Of a stretch of DNA of 64,000 bases, positions 31,176 through 44,199 are shown one piece after another. The DNA comes from Siphonodentalium dalli. Lineage: Eukaryota; Mollusca; Scaphopoda; Gadilida; Siphonodentaliidae. A program made the position numbers and the translations under genes. The stretch lies in contig CP136069.1 of NCBI GenBank assembly GCA_032622095.1, positions 8,388,036 to 8,452,035 of the forward strand, in the 5' to 3' direction. Below the pieces are notes generated by a model. The model saw only the letters and a list, made by a program, of their open reading frames with translations. It did no database searches and was not told the DNA's origin. Within the stretch, counting starts at the first letter, position 1. Every line of letters starts with the position of its first letter.

Positions 31176-32836
31176 AAAATAACATTTGAATCGAGGACAC
31201 CTGTCCAGAAAAGTTCTATTAATTTAATGATATAATTATGTTTTTATTCAGAATTTCTTATCACATCTGCGGGACAGTTTTAGGGGCTACTTTTAGAACA
31301 GAAATCTGTGCGAAAATGTTCAGAGCATACCAAAAGTGTACCAAGAAGGACAACTCTTAACTTTTCAGACAAATAATATACCCTAGTTTTTAAATAGGAT
31401 GATCGTACGATATATGAGGCCAGTATTATATATTATTGGGCATTATTCCTATTTGATTCTAAAATATATTCCATAACATCACATAAAATTCACCTAATTT
31501 GAAGAAATTTTATATATTTGATGCTAATCCCGCAAAAAATATTTATTCAACCTTTATGGATCCCCAGACAGAACAATGGTTCTGTGTGAGGCTCCATACG
31601 GGAGTGTTATATATAATTTATAGCTTATAGGGGGAGCTGGTGTAGAATGCATTGTTGTGAAGCCTACAAATGAATGAGTGGGAATGTCATATATACCTGG
31701 TAAATCTCTAGTTATTAGAGATGTATTCAGGGTTCCAGACCTCCAGCTACAACAACCACATAAACAAATTACGCAGCAGGAAACACAAACTAATTATCGC
31801 CATTAAAGATGGTCTATCTCTTTGTAAACATAAATAGTTAACCGGGGTATAAAATATTAGATCTGAATCGAAGACTCCTGTCCGGAAATGCTGCTATCGA
31901 TTAATATTAATTTTCATTCGATTATTTTCTGGTCTAAAAACGTGTGATTGTTTAGCTAATGAACAATAGTGGTTACTGTTCGCAGAGACCAGAATTATGG
32001 TGTAATTTTGTCACAAATAAACGTTAATTATAATTGACTCATTATCGCTTATAACTATGGAATAAAACAATACAGACAATCAATCTGGCGCATTTGACGT
32101 TCGTAACATAGCTATGTAACTCAATTGAATTACAATGTCAGATAATGTCAATTAAATAAGAGATAAAACTGAAGACTGTATATTATTTGTCTATAAAGAT
32201 TTAACAAAGTGGTTTATTTCGATTGTGAGATCGTGGTGAAATGACTAGTTTTCTGTGATTGAGGTTGAGTTTTTGATGTTGTTGTAACTTGAGGTCTGGA
32301 ATGCTGAATACATCGTTACCTAATTTCCCTTGATTTATTGACACTTATGCACATCTTCACCAACCATGTACCCCCCCTGATAAACAGATCTTCATCATTG
32401 CTAGTTAAACCCTTAACTTGCCATGACATCGAATAATGATCTCTAATGATATAGAAAATTATATCACAACTTTTATTTTAAGTGCTTATTAAGGTGGACA
32501 TCCACCGTTTTGTATAATAAACTATATGCCAGGTTTTCAGATACATACCATGGACAATATTTCTAAACAAAACCACTAAAAGCCCAATAATTATAAGTTC
32601 CAGTTCTAAGGCCTAGTAAATAAAAATAAATTCCGTTTTCTCAGACACCTCCCTTGTCACTGAAATTTTCTTTAAAAAAAGCCTCGTCAAAATGTTTTTG
32701 AAATATCTTCTGTTTAGAATGAATTATTTTTATTTCTGCAGTATGTTTTCCAGATTTTGAGAAAAATATAAAAATAGCCTGCCTCCCTCATTTCAAAATT
32801 GAGATCTAATTGCCTGAGAACACAGATATTTTACTG
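31176..32836. other. Mostly unique AT-rich sequence
   Basis: Contains a GGAGCC-type family III hairpin at about 31551-31618 (ttatggatccccagacagaa ... gaggctccatacgggagtgt). Two similar passages (gaagactcctgtccgg at about 31867 and gaggacacctgtccagaaa at about 31194, each after a gggtataaaata word) hint at an old duplication. No gene seen. Confidence 0.4.
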
Positions 32837-32949
32837 TAACCATTCAATGATTGGAGCTTCCTGAATAACACTATTTACCTTGACTTTATAAGCCAATGCG
32901 TTCTCTTATATATGCGAGACTGGCGCAGCTCCCGTCATGAATAGGTTAA
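32837..32949. mobile_element. TTAA-type element, TGGAGC subtype (family IIc), mostly deleted
   Basis: taaccattcaatgattggag to cagctcccgtcatgaataggttaa with only one half hairpin left. Confidence 0.55.
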
Positions 32950-33708
32950 TGGCCTATGTACTAACATTTATCCTACGATGGTTAGTAATAGTAAAGCACA
33001 GTTTGCTCCCGGTCCTTTGTCCATTTCTTAATTCTGAAGCTGTTCGAAATGGTCATTCTATATACGTAAAATAAAGACATCTGCAAACATGACATAATTT
33101 GGAAATCTCCAAATTACACCATGTAGTAGATGTTATCAGGATGTGTACTAAATACAGAACTGCATATATGTTACTGGTCGTTAGTATATGCCATAAATGG
33201 GATGGCGCAAGGATAGATCGAGAAGCCGTGACCTTTGAGAGATATCGTTCCTCACCATGACGACCAATAATAATATGTAAATTCAGTTTGGTGTGTTTCC
33301 CCAGACCTCAATATTCAGATATAGTAATGAATATTTCTTCAGCATGATTTGTTATTGATTATAAATTTGAGTTGTTATGGCAACGAGCTGGTTTTATCTG
33401 TATAGTGTATATGTTTTGACTGCACGTTGTTATTTTCATGCTGGAGTTTTCATTTTACCTATGATTCAGGGGTATCGTATACCTCTTTATTTTTATGACC
33501 AGTGCTAATATGAAAAAATAGAATGTTTTGAAATTCACCACTATCGTTGTGAAGGGTTAATTGTTTTTTGTTCCATTTTTTGACTGTAAATATAAATTGT
33601 GTATATTATATTTGTACATAGAAATCAAAAGAGATTTTATTTTATGTCGGAGGACACTTTGTTACACTGTAGATAACTCATCTAACTCATATATTGTTCT
33701 ATTAATGT

Positions 33709-34153
33709 CAAGCCTGCAAATAGTGTGTCTGTCATTTGCAGAATGAGGTCCCCAGAGAGTGAATTTAGTGAGGCTATCCCATACGGTGGGCTAGCATCAC
33801 CAAATTCAACTTTTGGGAACTTCATTCTGCTTACTCCTCAACTGCTACGGGAGACCTAGGATCAGATTGAAGTTCCCCGGTTGAAGTTGGTGAAGTTCAC
33901 CTATTAGTCACCTCAATTATGCATTTTAAATTCTGCAAATTAGGTGATACGGAAAGTTCCCAGAAGGGAAAAATTAACTAAAAACAATATTATTTTGAGA
34001 CTATAGACACTTCCCAGAAGAGGAGGCCTGAGCAGAATGAGTTCCCCAGAGGGTGAATTTGGTGATGGTAGCCCACTGTTCGAGATAGCATCACTAAATT
34101 CACCCTCTGGAGACCTCATTCTTCAAATGACAGACACACTATTTGCTGGCTTG
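33709..34153. mobile_element. GAATGAGGTCCCC family (IV), complete long form
   Basis: CAAGCCTGCAAATAGTGTGT to its inverse acacactatttgctggcttg. Hairpin 1, a body of about 200 bp that is itself partly inverted (cttcattctgcttactcctc, aggaggcctgagcagaatga), then hairpin 2. Confidence 0.75.
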
Positions 34154-34906
34154 ATTATTGTGAGGTTTAGATTGTAGAACATCAAACATTGCCCGCCAAG
34201 CTGGAACCAGCCTAGAGAATTCATATTAGGAGTCACTTCTCCCTATTATATTATTAGGGAGAAGGGGACTGTTACCAGGGAGAAATCATAATGGCTGAAG
34301 TTCAATACACTTCAAATATGCTGTTTTGAAATATACATACTGGTGTATGAGAGAGAGGTCACTTCTCATGACAAAAATAGGGAGAAGAGGCAACTCATTT
34401 TAGGGACAAGATATCTCCCAATCACCCTGTAGGCTGGACTCTGCTATCAAGCTTCAACAGACTATAACATTATATCTTATTACATGATTCAACCCTTATT
34501 CCATTCATTAAACCCATTCTATAATAATGATATACAACGGTCATTGTATAACAGGAAATAGTGTCGGGTGTACCCAAATATATTATTGTTGCGCAAACGT
34601 GACCTTTGACTTCCGGCTTGTCGTCTATTTACATTCCGTATGCTACAGACGAGGAACGAGAAGAATCGGTGTCCGTGACCGATATTGATATAGTATTTAA
34701 TTAAATTCTGGTCTGGGACTATTTCTTTATGTGGGCAAACAACACATAGTTACGTGAAAGGTTATCGCAGACCTTATAGAATCCGATTTTACTTTCAGCT
34801 CCCATTTATTGAGTTTATGTTTTATGGATGTTTTAGATTAAGTAATAAATAGTAGCAAAATATAATATACTCGTGTTTAAATTAGATCTGGACTCGCCAA
34901 AGGCTA

Positions 34907-34978
34907 ACATATATAAGAGAATGCACTGAGAAAGATATTTAATGCTGCACCAGCGCAGCACCCGTCATTAAAGGGTTC
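34907..34978. mobile_element. TTAA-type element, TGGAGC subtype (family IIc), right-end fragment
   Basis: atatataagagaatgcactg, agaaagatatttaatgctgc, accagcgcagcacccgtcat then taaagggtt. Confidence 0.55.
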
Positions 34979-35570
34979 GTGTATTATGCACTTATTTCAG
35001 TGAATCAAACTGCCCAGTGCATCTACTATTACCTGAAATTACAAATCATTCAATTTCAAAAACAACGTCTGAATTATGGAGGATTGTAAACAAATATATA
35101 TAATAATAACTATGTAATAAGATTGAAGTTGCATGTTATATTGGATAAAACATTATGAAAATACCTACTTATTATATTACTACATTCAGGCTTGTCTAAT
35201 TTATTCTTTAGTCTCCAATAGATTACCCCAGCGGAGTGCTTCACACCATTTTAAGCTACCATTAGCCTGATTTTCCCACCACACACATAGAATGTTATAG
35301 ATTCTCGATGCTTGATGTTTGATGTTCTTCAATCTACACCTGACCATTATATTACTACGTTCAGATTAATATGATAAACAGTTAATCGTTCACGCTCGCT
35401 CACCCATGTCAAGGCAGACCGTATCCGTATCACCTACCTCATGATTCAGTCACGTCAATATCTCTCCCGAGTTTCCTCTAAACAATTCCTCGTGATCACA
35501 CCTCAATTAATGACAATGTAGAAATTCTAATTGGCTTTGTTTCTCTGAAAACGATGTTAAAAACCAAACC

Positions 35571-35655
35571 CTTAGAGAGCCCCACATAGACTGCAATAGA
35601 TGACACTCTGTAGTGCATGCTTCTATCTGTGCGAGACTCCCTGTGGGTTAAACAT
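35571..35655. mobile_element. Short GAGCCCC hairpin element (family III)
   Basis: aacccttagagagccccaca, tagactgcaatagatgacac, tctgtagtgcatgc and cgagactccctgtgggttaa: inverted ends around a central hairpin. The related element at 37705-37800 has TTAACCCATAGAGAGCCCC ... GTGTGGGTTAA. Confidence 0.55.
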
Positions 35656-35680
35656 TAAGTTTTATATATCGCCTCGGTTA

Positions 35681-35943
35681 TTATCCCTTCCATGACGGGA
35701 TCTGCGCTGGTGCAGCATTAAAGATCCTGTGCCAGTGCACTCTCTTTATATTTGCAAGTCTCCCATATGGAGCCTCGAATATATATGAGAATGCACTGGC
35801 TTACGAGGTCATTGTAAATATTGTTCGGCCAATGCATTCTCTTATATAAGCGAGGCTCCCTATGGGAGACTCACATATATAAGAGAATGCATGGCACAGG
35901 GTTTTCACAAAATTTCAGGAAGTTCCAGTAATGGAAGGGTTAA
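35681..35943. mobile_element. TTAA-type element, TGGAGC subtype (family IIc)
   Basis: ttatcccttccatgacggga to gttccagtaatggaagggttaa with two hairpins. It is followed after 10 bp by the GTGACCC element. Confidence 0.65.
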
Positions 35944-35952
35944 AAACCAAAT

Positions 35953-36383
35953 GTGACCCTCCATATCAATTCCAGTCGGAAGTCGGGATTTTTTTACCCT
36001 GTTCCAATGCATTCTCTTATATATGCGAGTCGACCATAGGTCACCTCGCATATATAAGAGAATGCATTGGCCTAACAATTTTTTATCATCTTTTTTAAAT
36101 AAATGTTTCTTACAATTTTTAGAACATAAAATAAAAAAACATCCATTACCCTGCAGGGAGCCCCACACATATATAGAAGCACCTAGAAGAGTGTCATCTG
36201 CTCATGTTTGTCTGGGGCTCTGTATGGGTGAAATTATAAAATTGTTAAAGAATACAAGAACAAATTATTAAAATGGTAAAAAATGGTTAGGCCAATGCAT
36301 TCTCTTATATATGCGAGGCGACCTATCATTGGCACAGGGTAAAAAAATCCCGACTTCCGACTGGATTTGATATGGCGGGTCAC
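35953..36383. mobile_element. Foldback element, GTGACCCGCC subtype (family IId), complete, inverse interior
   Basis: gtgaccctccatatcaattc to gatttgatatggcgggtcac. The interior order is the inverse of the copy at 29740-30199. The second hairpin has lost part of one arm (gcgacctatcattggcac). Confidence 0.7.
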
Positions 36384-36927
36384 AAATGTGATTTATAAAA
36401 AAAACTAGACATGAAGAATACCAAACAATGCCATTTTGTTATTGAAAATTGAATACGATAATTTAAATGCTGTCGGTTTAAAACAATATTGAGTTCTGGT
36501 GGATGAAAATTCTGAGAGAAAAAAAGTTCATTAAAATATAGTTAGCGCAAGTTATTATTTGCGTTTTGTGATCATGATGAATTGAAAAGTGGAAAATTGT
36601 TCTGTATGTTGGTCTGACCAAAATTCCATTAAAAAGCTTTGTTTCTTTTTCAATAATGTCCTGGAATATCAAGTTACCCCATTCCATATTATAAATGGTA
36701 AATATTCATTATCATCGGACATGACGCATGGTAGTTAATAGAGTAAATATTGGATTGGTATAATTGATAGCTACATGCCAACAATTGGGTCATGCACATG
36801 TAATAAACGAAGACCTATTGATCAAAGGTTTAGATATGGTAATACAGTAGATGTAATAGATGTGAAATGTAATATTAGTCTACTTCAAGTCTTCAACTCG
36901 GAATTAAAGAAAAAACAAATACAAAAG

Positions 36928-37175
36928 TTAAAAACTTTCCTGACTGGAACTTCCAGAAATTTTGCGAAAACCCTGTGCCAATGTATTCACTTGTATTTGC
37001 GAGTCTCCCATACGGAACATCGCATATATAAGAGAACACAATGGTCTAACAATATTAACATTGACCTTGTAAGCCAATGCATTCTCTTATATATGGGAGA
37101 CTCATATATAAAGAGAATGCACTGCCACAAGATATTTAATGGTACACCCCGCGCAGCCCACGTCATACAAGTATG
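36928..37175. mobile_element. TTAA-type element, TGGAGC subtype (family IIc), diverged
   Basis: gttaaaaactttcctgactg, gaaattttgcgaaaaccctg, two degraded hairpins, then gcgcagcccacgtcatacaa. Confidence 0.55.
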
Positions 37176-37704
37176 AGACACAAACACAGCCGATGAAATA
37201 TTTGTCAGACCGGCTATGAGTCGGGTATAAGTCTGACTTGTTTAATCACTCTATTTTTGCCGTACAGTTATTTTCGTTCCCCACGTTATATCAACGCTGA
37301 TGTGAGGAATATAAAAGTAAATCTTTTTCAAGTAACCCAAATTGTTTGTTACAAATACGAGTAGTTTGTTTACATTACAACTTAAAGTGATTAAAGATGT
37401 TCGTCTATTATAACTTCCACTGATTAAAGATTTTCGTCTCTCTATTATAACTCCAAATAGAACAAAATTGAAAGAAAAATTTATTTCTGATGACAGAATT
37501 TTCTGTTGGCTCAGAATAATTATAATATAAACCAGATTCTATATAAATCATAGAAGGAAAAGAGACACATCTTTAAAAACAATTCACTTTCACTTCAAAT
37601 AGTTTGACCTTTGGATTGAGCTATAAATAGATATTGTGTGCAGCGCAGGTACCAGTGCTTAGTATTGCGATGAATAATCAAGTCAGACTTAAAATGTGGT
37701 TAAT

Positions 37705-37800
37705 GTTAACCCATAGAGAGCCCCCATATAGACTGCAGCAGATAACACTCCAAAGTGCATGCTTACTTAGAACATCTGTGTGAGGCTCCGTGTGGGTTAA
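37705..37800. mobile_element. Short TTAACCCA-flanked GAGCCCC hairpin element (family III)
   Basis: ttaacccatagagagccccc at the left and gtgaggctccgtgtgggttaa at the right, with gactgcagcagataacactc between. TTAA-flanked and probably the parental type of the 92-bp array unit. Confidence 0.55.
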
Positions 37801-37829
37801 ACATTAAACTTTATATATCGCCTTGGTTA

Positions 37830-37982
37830 TTAACCCTTTCTTAATGGGAGCTGCGCTGGTGTAGCATTAAAGATCCAATGCCAATGCATTCTCTTATATA
37901 TGAGAGTATCCCATGTTTTAGAGTATGCATTGGTACAGGGTTTTCACAAAATTTCAGGAAGCTCCAGTCAATCAGGAGTTAA
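37830..37982. mobile_element. TTAA-flanked element, TGGAGC subtype (family IIc), hairpin 2 deleted
   Basis: TTAACCCTTTCTTAATGGGA to gctccagtcaatcaggagttaa; only part of one hairpin remains. Confidence 0.6.
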
Positions 37983-38590
37983 TGTTAAAAAAAATAAACA
38001 TTAACCTGTATCAGGTACATACACAATTACACATGATCATAGATTGTGCCGTCAGATCTAACTGTATACAGAATTCATCTCATTCTATTGTCAATATTTT
38101 AATTGGCTGATGGTCATACATGTAGCATTGTGCAGGGAATCTGCGGGAAGCCTTGAATCTTGACAAATCACCATTCAAAGTGCGTAAATTACCACAGGAT
38201 TTTGGATACTCTGATTTTATATTGCACGGCTCGCTGAAAGAAAAAAAATGTGAGAATTGCCATGATGTGACCATTACAAGTAGCATCAGACAGTTTATTG
38301 CACCTTTCATCTGACAAATATTTGCTCCAGTATATAAGTGATACAATTGAGCAATATAATACCACAAATGATCCATTGCACCCCCCTCCCCATCAGGTTA
38401 TTTGTCTATACAAAATTAAGGATGTATTTTACACTCAGATTAGAAGTTTATAATCTTGAAATAAGATATTTGTAGCTAGCATTTGTTTTTTTGCTGACGA
38501 AATAATTTAATATGGATGCTAAATTGATATTTGTCATATCTAAAAATTCAAGTCTGGAACCCAAGACAATTTCCTATAAGCTGGGTACAC

Positions 38591-38822
38591 ACCCTTTCAT
38601 GACGAGATTATTAAAGATGATGTGCCAGTGCATTCTCTTATATATGTAAGTCTCCAACAGGGAGCCTTGCATATATATACTAGTAAGAATGCACTGGCTT
38701 ACAAGGTCAAGGTAACTATTGTTAGGCCAATGTATTCCTATGGGAGATTCGCATATATAAGAGTGCATTGGCGCAGGGTTTTCGCAAATTTTCAAGAAGC
38801 TCCAGTCATAGAATGGAAAATA
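38591..38822. mobile_element. TTAA-type element, TGGAGC subtype (family IIc), ends decayed
   Basis: accctttcatgacgagatta, two hairpins joined by ttacaaggtcaaggtaac, then gctccagtcatagaatgg. Confidence 0.6.
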
Positions 38823-38842
38823 ACCGAGATAAAGTTTAATGT

Positions 38843-38938
38843 TTAACCCACAGGGAGCCTCACACAGATCGTAGCGTGCACTACGGAGTGTCGTCTGCTG
38901 CAGTCTATGTGGGGCTCTGGGGGTCATGGAAGGGTTAA
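38843..38938. mobile_element. Short TTAACCC-flanked GGAGCC hairpin element (family III)
   Basis: ttaacccacagggagcctca and gtggggctctgggggtcatg, then gaagggttaa. TTAA at both ends (38843-38846, 38935-38938). Confidence 0.6.
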
Positions 38939-41900
38939 AACTAGTGACAATGACCAATCAGCCGGACTCTTCACACCATTTAGACGGATTACATTGTATT
39001 CATGCATGTTCCATTTCTCCTAAGCAGACTTCATATTCTACAGAGCTTGATGTTGATCATCGACGCCATTGTTATATATGTCATTGTATCCCACGATGCA
39101 TTGCTGTTACGTACATATTATGGGATATGCCTCATTGTTATATATAAATGGATATTGGCTGCCTGTATTGTTGTCACGGATATCAATGTTGTTTATTGCG
39201 AGACGGATATTCTTGTTGTTCATGTATCATTGATAGTTTTATCGATATTAACAGACAATAAAATGGACTATCTTCAAATTCCTCTCCTGTTATTTCTCAC
39301 CGTGTCTAAAATGAAAATACATTTTTAATAACCATTAATTTAAAAGAGAATTATAAAGTAAATTAGTTACAATGTGTTTTGCTATTGATACCTTGGTAAT
39401 ATAATGTCATTAGGCAGGTTTTGAACTGCAAGTTCCCCTTCAATTTGGCTTCAAATGACTAACTGGAATCATGGGAAATGCACATTCCTTGTGATGTAAG
39501 TGTTGTAGAGCACGGGGTTGGTCTTTTGAGTGAACCATCGTTGCTGTCACAAAATATTTGTGGGGCTCTGAATCTGAACATCAACAGGGTCTATGGAAAA
39601 CTCAGCCTACCTTTAAGAGTCTTCATCATGAATTTAATTGAATATTCATGCAATAACAAACGGAACGCAATCCAACATCACATCACGAGACACATGGACG
39701 ACATCACACACATCTATACAGGTAGCTTGACTTCCAACGTACATCAGACACCAAGAGATGACACAGCGTGTTTCATTGTGAAACCGCATCTATAAATTAT
39801 TTCAATAATGGTAAATATTCCAGTCCCATTTCAGAAACATGTTCATTGAAGACGTTAATCACATTTTTCTTTAAAAGTGTAGACCATATTCAGGGTTCCT
39901 AGTCCGAGTCAAATTTACAGAAGTTTATTTTAATACTTATTTGTGTTCGATGTCTGAAAAGACGCTACTAATGCTCAATTGATTTTTTTTTATCAATCTA
40001 TTTCATATAATTTAGGGTTTCTGGGGGACACCGATTGTTGTTTTGTTAATTTGCAAACAAATACATAGGTTGTAGTTGTTGCCTGACCATATCCAGAACG
40101 GATATGTATAAATATATATAAAATGTGATGTGTCAATAACCAACTTCCCTATTGTTGATATGACATCTATTTTGACACATTCATAATTATGACGACATAG
40201 TTAGAAACAAAACCTATATACTAGTATAAAAGGGGTATTATCAACGCAGCATGCGATTTCTACATCCCTACACTATTGGGCAAATATATTTAAGCAAATG
40301 TGACCAACTCTACAGTTCCAAACGAAGACATAAAATATTATTAAAAACATGATATTAACGAGTAAAAACATATAACAAATATCATATACCATCCTGGGGA
40401 AGCATAGGTATGATTTCATTGTAGTTTACAGTTAACTTTATAAACATTCTTCAGGCATTGAAGAATTACATGTACGATAACACTGAGTGTGATAACGACA
40501 GCGAGATTGGGCGCTAACATAGACAGAAGATAGAGTGAGTGGATAAGTTATTGGGCTAAGTTATAATATGAATATAGCAAAATGGAGAACAGAGATGCGA
40601 GTTGGCACGAGAAATGTATAGATGGAATAGCGCGGAATGGAATGAATCAAGTACGCGAAATGAAATGATTATATATAAGGCTATAAGATGTATATTAGTG
40701 AATTAGGTTTTATAACTGAGTTAGTATACATGCTACAACAATAAAGGCATATACTGTTTTATGTATATAAAATAGCACTGTCACATATGTCACAGTAGTG
40801 TTTGTTTTGATATCGGGAGATGCCGTCCGTATTGACTCTATGACAAGTTTCAAATGTCTAACTTTTATCCCCCATACACTATAAACCTGTCAGTTTATAG
40901 TGTATGGGGAAGTATGGAACCGATATGGGTCTTAAAGACCCAATTAATTTTTGAGTCACTGACTCGCCGGTTATTTTTTTATAGTGCGTTGATATATGGT
41001 TTTAATAACTATCTACGACATAAAATTATAATTAAAATACTAAATTAATCACCATTTGGAACATCTGTGTCTCAGAAGGTGCCCATACAATGTAGGCTTA
41101 GGGTAATAGGGAATTGCTGAAATCATAAGAAACATTTCCCCTGTCCTGCTCCCAGAATGCAACAGAATTCAAATTCAGATTTATTCTCCAACAAAAACAA
41201 CATGTTCACAGTTTATTACACTGGATAAGTGAAATTGATAATACAATGGTTTGGAGCATCCTCTTTCAAATGGTATATAATAAGCCCACTGGGCCGTGAG
41301 GCTCTGTAAGTAGTGTTGACACACTCAAAGCTGGGAGAGCTGGACTGCAATACCATTCAATTTAAAATGTTTCTTAACAAGAAATTATGGCATTGAAATC
41401 CATGTAAAAAGGACGATCTGAACTATCCAGAATTCAATGTGAGTCAAGATTTAAATAACCATACATATTGCATGAATATGTGTACCCCCACCCTTGGGTA
41501 GGAAATTCCAACTGGGACTTAAATGAGTGAAACATTTGGTTCGCCCTCCAACAATTTTGGTTGGAAATTTGACTCCATCTGCATTGAGCTACATTGTAGC
41601 GTCTATGTAATTTGTTTTCAACCCACCTAGACCGGGCATTGGTAAACCCATTCTGGATGATAAATTTTATGAGATATTTTAAAAATAAATAATCTATTAA
41701 TGTATTTAATATCTGATCAGCAGTGGATCTTTTGTCTCATGACTTCCCAAGGAGGGTCGTCATACCTGAACTTAATTTATCCCAGTTGTTCAGTTTGTAT
41801 AATTATTGCAACACCATAATTATACGACTGCGTAGACCCTATTAATTATTTTAATTTTGTAATGGTCTGGAGGTCTGTCTATCGGATCCCCAGAAAAGGC

Positions 41901-42293
41901 CTACTAGTGCTGAAGGTGTGATTAGAGGTTTTTCAAGAGTTATCTATCCTGGAAACGCGCTATTAACCTATGACTCAGTATGAGATAACCGTATGCACCT
42001 TGCCGTGCGCATTTTGTTTAACTGTAAATATGGCTATCATCGATATGACTCTTTAACCTCATAGTGTGCGCACGCCAGAATTTTTGTTTCTTTCTTTGCA
42101 TTCCTGCCTCATCGTCGATATTTGTATTGTTTCATTATACGCAAAAGTAATGAAAGTAATGGGAAGGGCGCAGACGGTAGGTTAGTGCGTTTCCAAGATA
42201 GATAACTCTTGACAAACCCGGCACCAAACTGCAAGGCAGAGTTCAGTCCCCTATGCTACGCGGGACTAAATCACCTACCAAATCGGTTGGCAC
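38939..42293. other. Longest stretch without recognised features
   Basis: AT-rich unique-looking DNA. ORFs of 105-108 codons at 39002-39328 and 39478-39795 have no splice context or known domain. I see no tRNA-like, snRNA-like or conserved coding block. The only structured feature is the hairpin at 40870-40909. Confidence 0.4.
40870..40909. repeat. Perfect short hairpin, 17-bp arms
   Basis: ccccatacactataaac and gtttatagtgtatgggg are exact inverses with a 6-base loop. Unlike the other families I see only this copy. Confidence 0.7.
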
Positions 42294-42794
42294 TTAAAGG
42301 TACTCAATCCGACCAGAGGGTCCCCATCTCAACAGATTCCAACAACAGCAAACCCGATCAGAGGGTCCTATATTACTATTTCTTTGGCTTTGGTGGTAAA
42401 AAATATTTGATTCGAGTCGAGGAACCCATCAAAGATCATCAAACAAAGCTCAGAGTTATTAGATATTGATTTTTGAAAATTCTTATGTTCTCGAGATGAG
42501 TACTAATAATTGCCGTCAATTTCGTTTCCTGCTCGAGATTTGTACACCAAAACTCTATTCAAACAGACAAGGATGGATAATTCTAAAATCAAGTGGTAAT
42601 AATAACGCAATTTTGACTGAGATCTGGGCCAGAAAGTATTCCCGATAATGAAAAATAATAGATTTCTAAAATCGATATCTAACAAATCTGAGCTTTGATA
42701 TGGGTGACTTTCTCGACTCGAATCAAATATTTTTGACCCCCGAAGCCATTGAAATAGTAATTGAGAGGAGTTTTATCGGATTGAGTACCTTTAA
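42294..42794. mobile_element. Dispersed element, TTAAAGGTACTCAATCCGA ends (copy 1 of 3)
   Basis: TTAAAGGTACTCAATCCGA at the left and cggattgagtacctttaa at the right. Subterminal inverted words include atatttgattcgagtcgag and ctcgactcgaatcaaatat. About 500 bp. Two other copies lie at 48191 and 55442. Confidence 0.75.
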
Positions 42795-43095
42795 TAGTGG
42801 TAGGCAGTTGTTACCGACCGGCTAAGGAAGGTTCGATTGTTGACCTTGACATGACATGACTTTTCGTGACGGAAGTAAAATTTATTATTTCATAGCATGA
42901 GCGTAGATGGCGCTGTGTACAGCTTGACCCGGCACTTCGAAACAGTGGGCTGAATTGCACGATAATAGAAGTAAATTCAGGCAAAATCTGACAGATGCCT
43001 TCAATCTCCATATAGCTGCCTCCCTTTGCTATGCTTCGCGCCCGGAACACATAACAGTGACTGGTTCGCTGATAGAGCTTGAGATGCCTTAATAT

Positions 43096-43427
43096 GGCTG
43101 AAGGTCGTCACTCTCACCAAAAAAAGTGCTGAAGGGTGCACAGGGTTTGAAAATGTGCTGAAGGGTACACAGGGTTTGTGATCGGCACAAACGCCATTAC
43201 TTAAATTGTGTTTATGAAAGTCTGGCGCCCATTAGCAGTTTGTTTTCAGTTCATTTTGATATTCATTGAAACGTAAACAATTATTCTCTAACAGAAATCA
43301 TTACAGATACGAAGACTGAATGTCCTTTAGAATGACATTTCAAACCCTGACTGTGTACCCTTCAGCACATTTTGAAAATCCTGTGTACCCTTCAGCACTT
43401 CTTTTGGTGAGAGTGACCCCTTTAGCC
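43096..43427. mobile_element. Inverted-repeat element with GTGCTGAAGGGTACACAGG subterminal repeats
   Basis: ctcactctcacc-type ends: gtcactctcaccaaaaaaag at the left and cttttggtgagagtgac at the right. The word gctgaagggt[g/a]cacaggg occurs twice near each end in opposite orientation. The interior of about 180 bp has no ORF. Confidence 0.65.
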
Positions 43428-43462
43428 TTAATATGTCCAATGTGTAACGATTAGCCCTAATA

Positions 43463-43624
43463 TGTCCAATGTGTAATGATGACAATGAGGATAGATATCA
43501 CTTCATAGCAAACTGTCCGAAAACCATACCCCAAAGAGACAAATATATACAAAAGATAGAGGAAATACTACCAACAACAGTTATTATAGAAAATAACAAT
43601 ATTAGCCAAGCATTGGCCTACTGA
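43463..43624 (+). pseudogene. Probable reverse-transcriptase C-terminal zinc-knuckle fragment (non-LTR retrotransposon remnant)
   Basis: An open frame reads CPMCNDDNEDRYHFIANCP, then KTIPQRDKYIQKIEEILPTT and NNNISQALAY before a stop. The C-x2-C-x8-H-x4-C spacing followed by Pro is the pattern found near the C-terminus of many LINE-type ORF2 proteins (C2HC knuckle after the RT domain). A partial repeat (atatgtccaatgtgtaa) just upstream suggests a local duplication. No RT catalytic domain is visible, so this is a fragment. The assignment rests on the motif alone. Confidence 0.45.
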
Positions 43625-43857
43625 CACAACTAACTGTACCAAGTTAGAACAATGGAGTCTAAATAAGACAGTAAAGCTTCAAATAGAAAAAGCTGCAAGA
43701 AACTAGCTCTATGCATTACATGGACACAGAGTAAATACTCTGAAATCAATGGAATGATAAATGACCAAATATATACCGAGCTGTACAGAAACGCCGCATC
43801 GCGCATCGACAAAGATTGCGACGCCGGGAAAGCTTGCGGTGTCACTCTACATTAGCA

Positions 43858-44085
43858 CGCCTGACACCCCCGTCAACAACCCGCCATCGCCTGACACCCC
43901 CGCCAACAACCCGCCATCGCCTGACCCCCCCGTCAACAACCCGCCATCGCCTGACACCCCCGTCAACAACCCGCCATCGCCTGACACCCCCGTCAACAAC
44001 CCGCCATCGCCAGTGTACGGTGTCACTCTACATTAGCACGCCTGACACCCCCGTCAACAACCCGCCATCGCCAGTGTACTCCCGT
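43858..44085 (+). repeat. GC-rich 30-bp tandem repeat, about 5 copies plus a displaced copy
   Basis: The unit cctgacacccccgtcaacaa plus cccgccatcg repeats at 43860, 43890, 43920, 43950 and 43980. The sequence cagtgtacggtgtcactcta then repeats the region's first 25 bp, and one more unit follows at 44039. Because the period is 30, the frame stays open and would encode PDTPVNNPPS repeats. A C-rich island in AT-rich DNA; the 91- and 111-codon ORFs across it are probably fortuitous. Confidence 0.85.
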
Positions 44086-44199
44086 GGAATCGGCACAGAA
44101 ACTGGCCAACATCCCGCGACTGGACGTCGCCTTGATATGAATCAAGCATAGTTCCCAGTTTTACTATACGAGTAGGCTGCACTTTCAAGAATGGACAGT

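Noticed and set aside
39002-39328. 108-codon hydrophobic ORF
   Set aside because: Ile/Leu/Val-rich translation is expected from AT-rich DNA; there is no family resemblance and no supporting exons.
43761-44151. 91- and 111-codon ORFs with PDTPVNNPPS repeats
   Set aside because: The frame stays open because the repeat period is 30; no conserved flanking protein sequence was seen.
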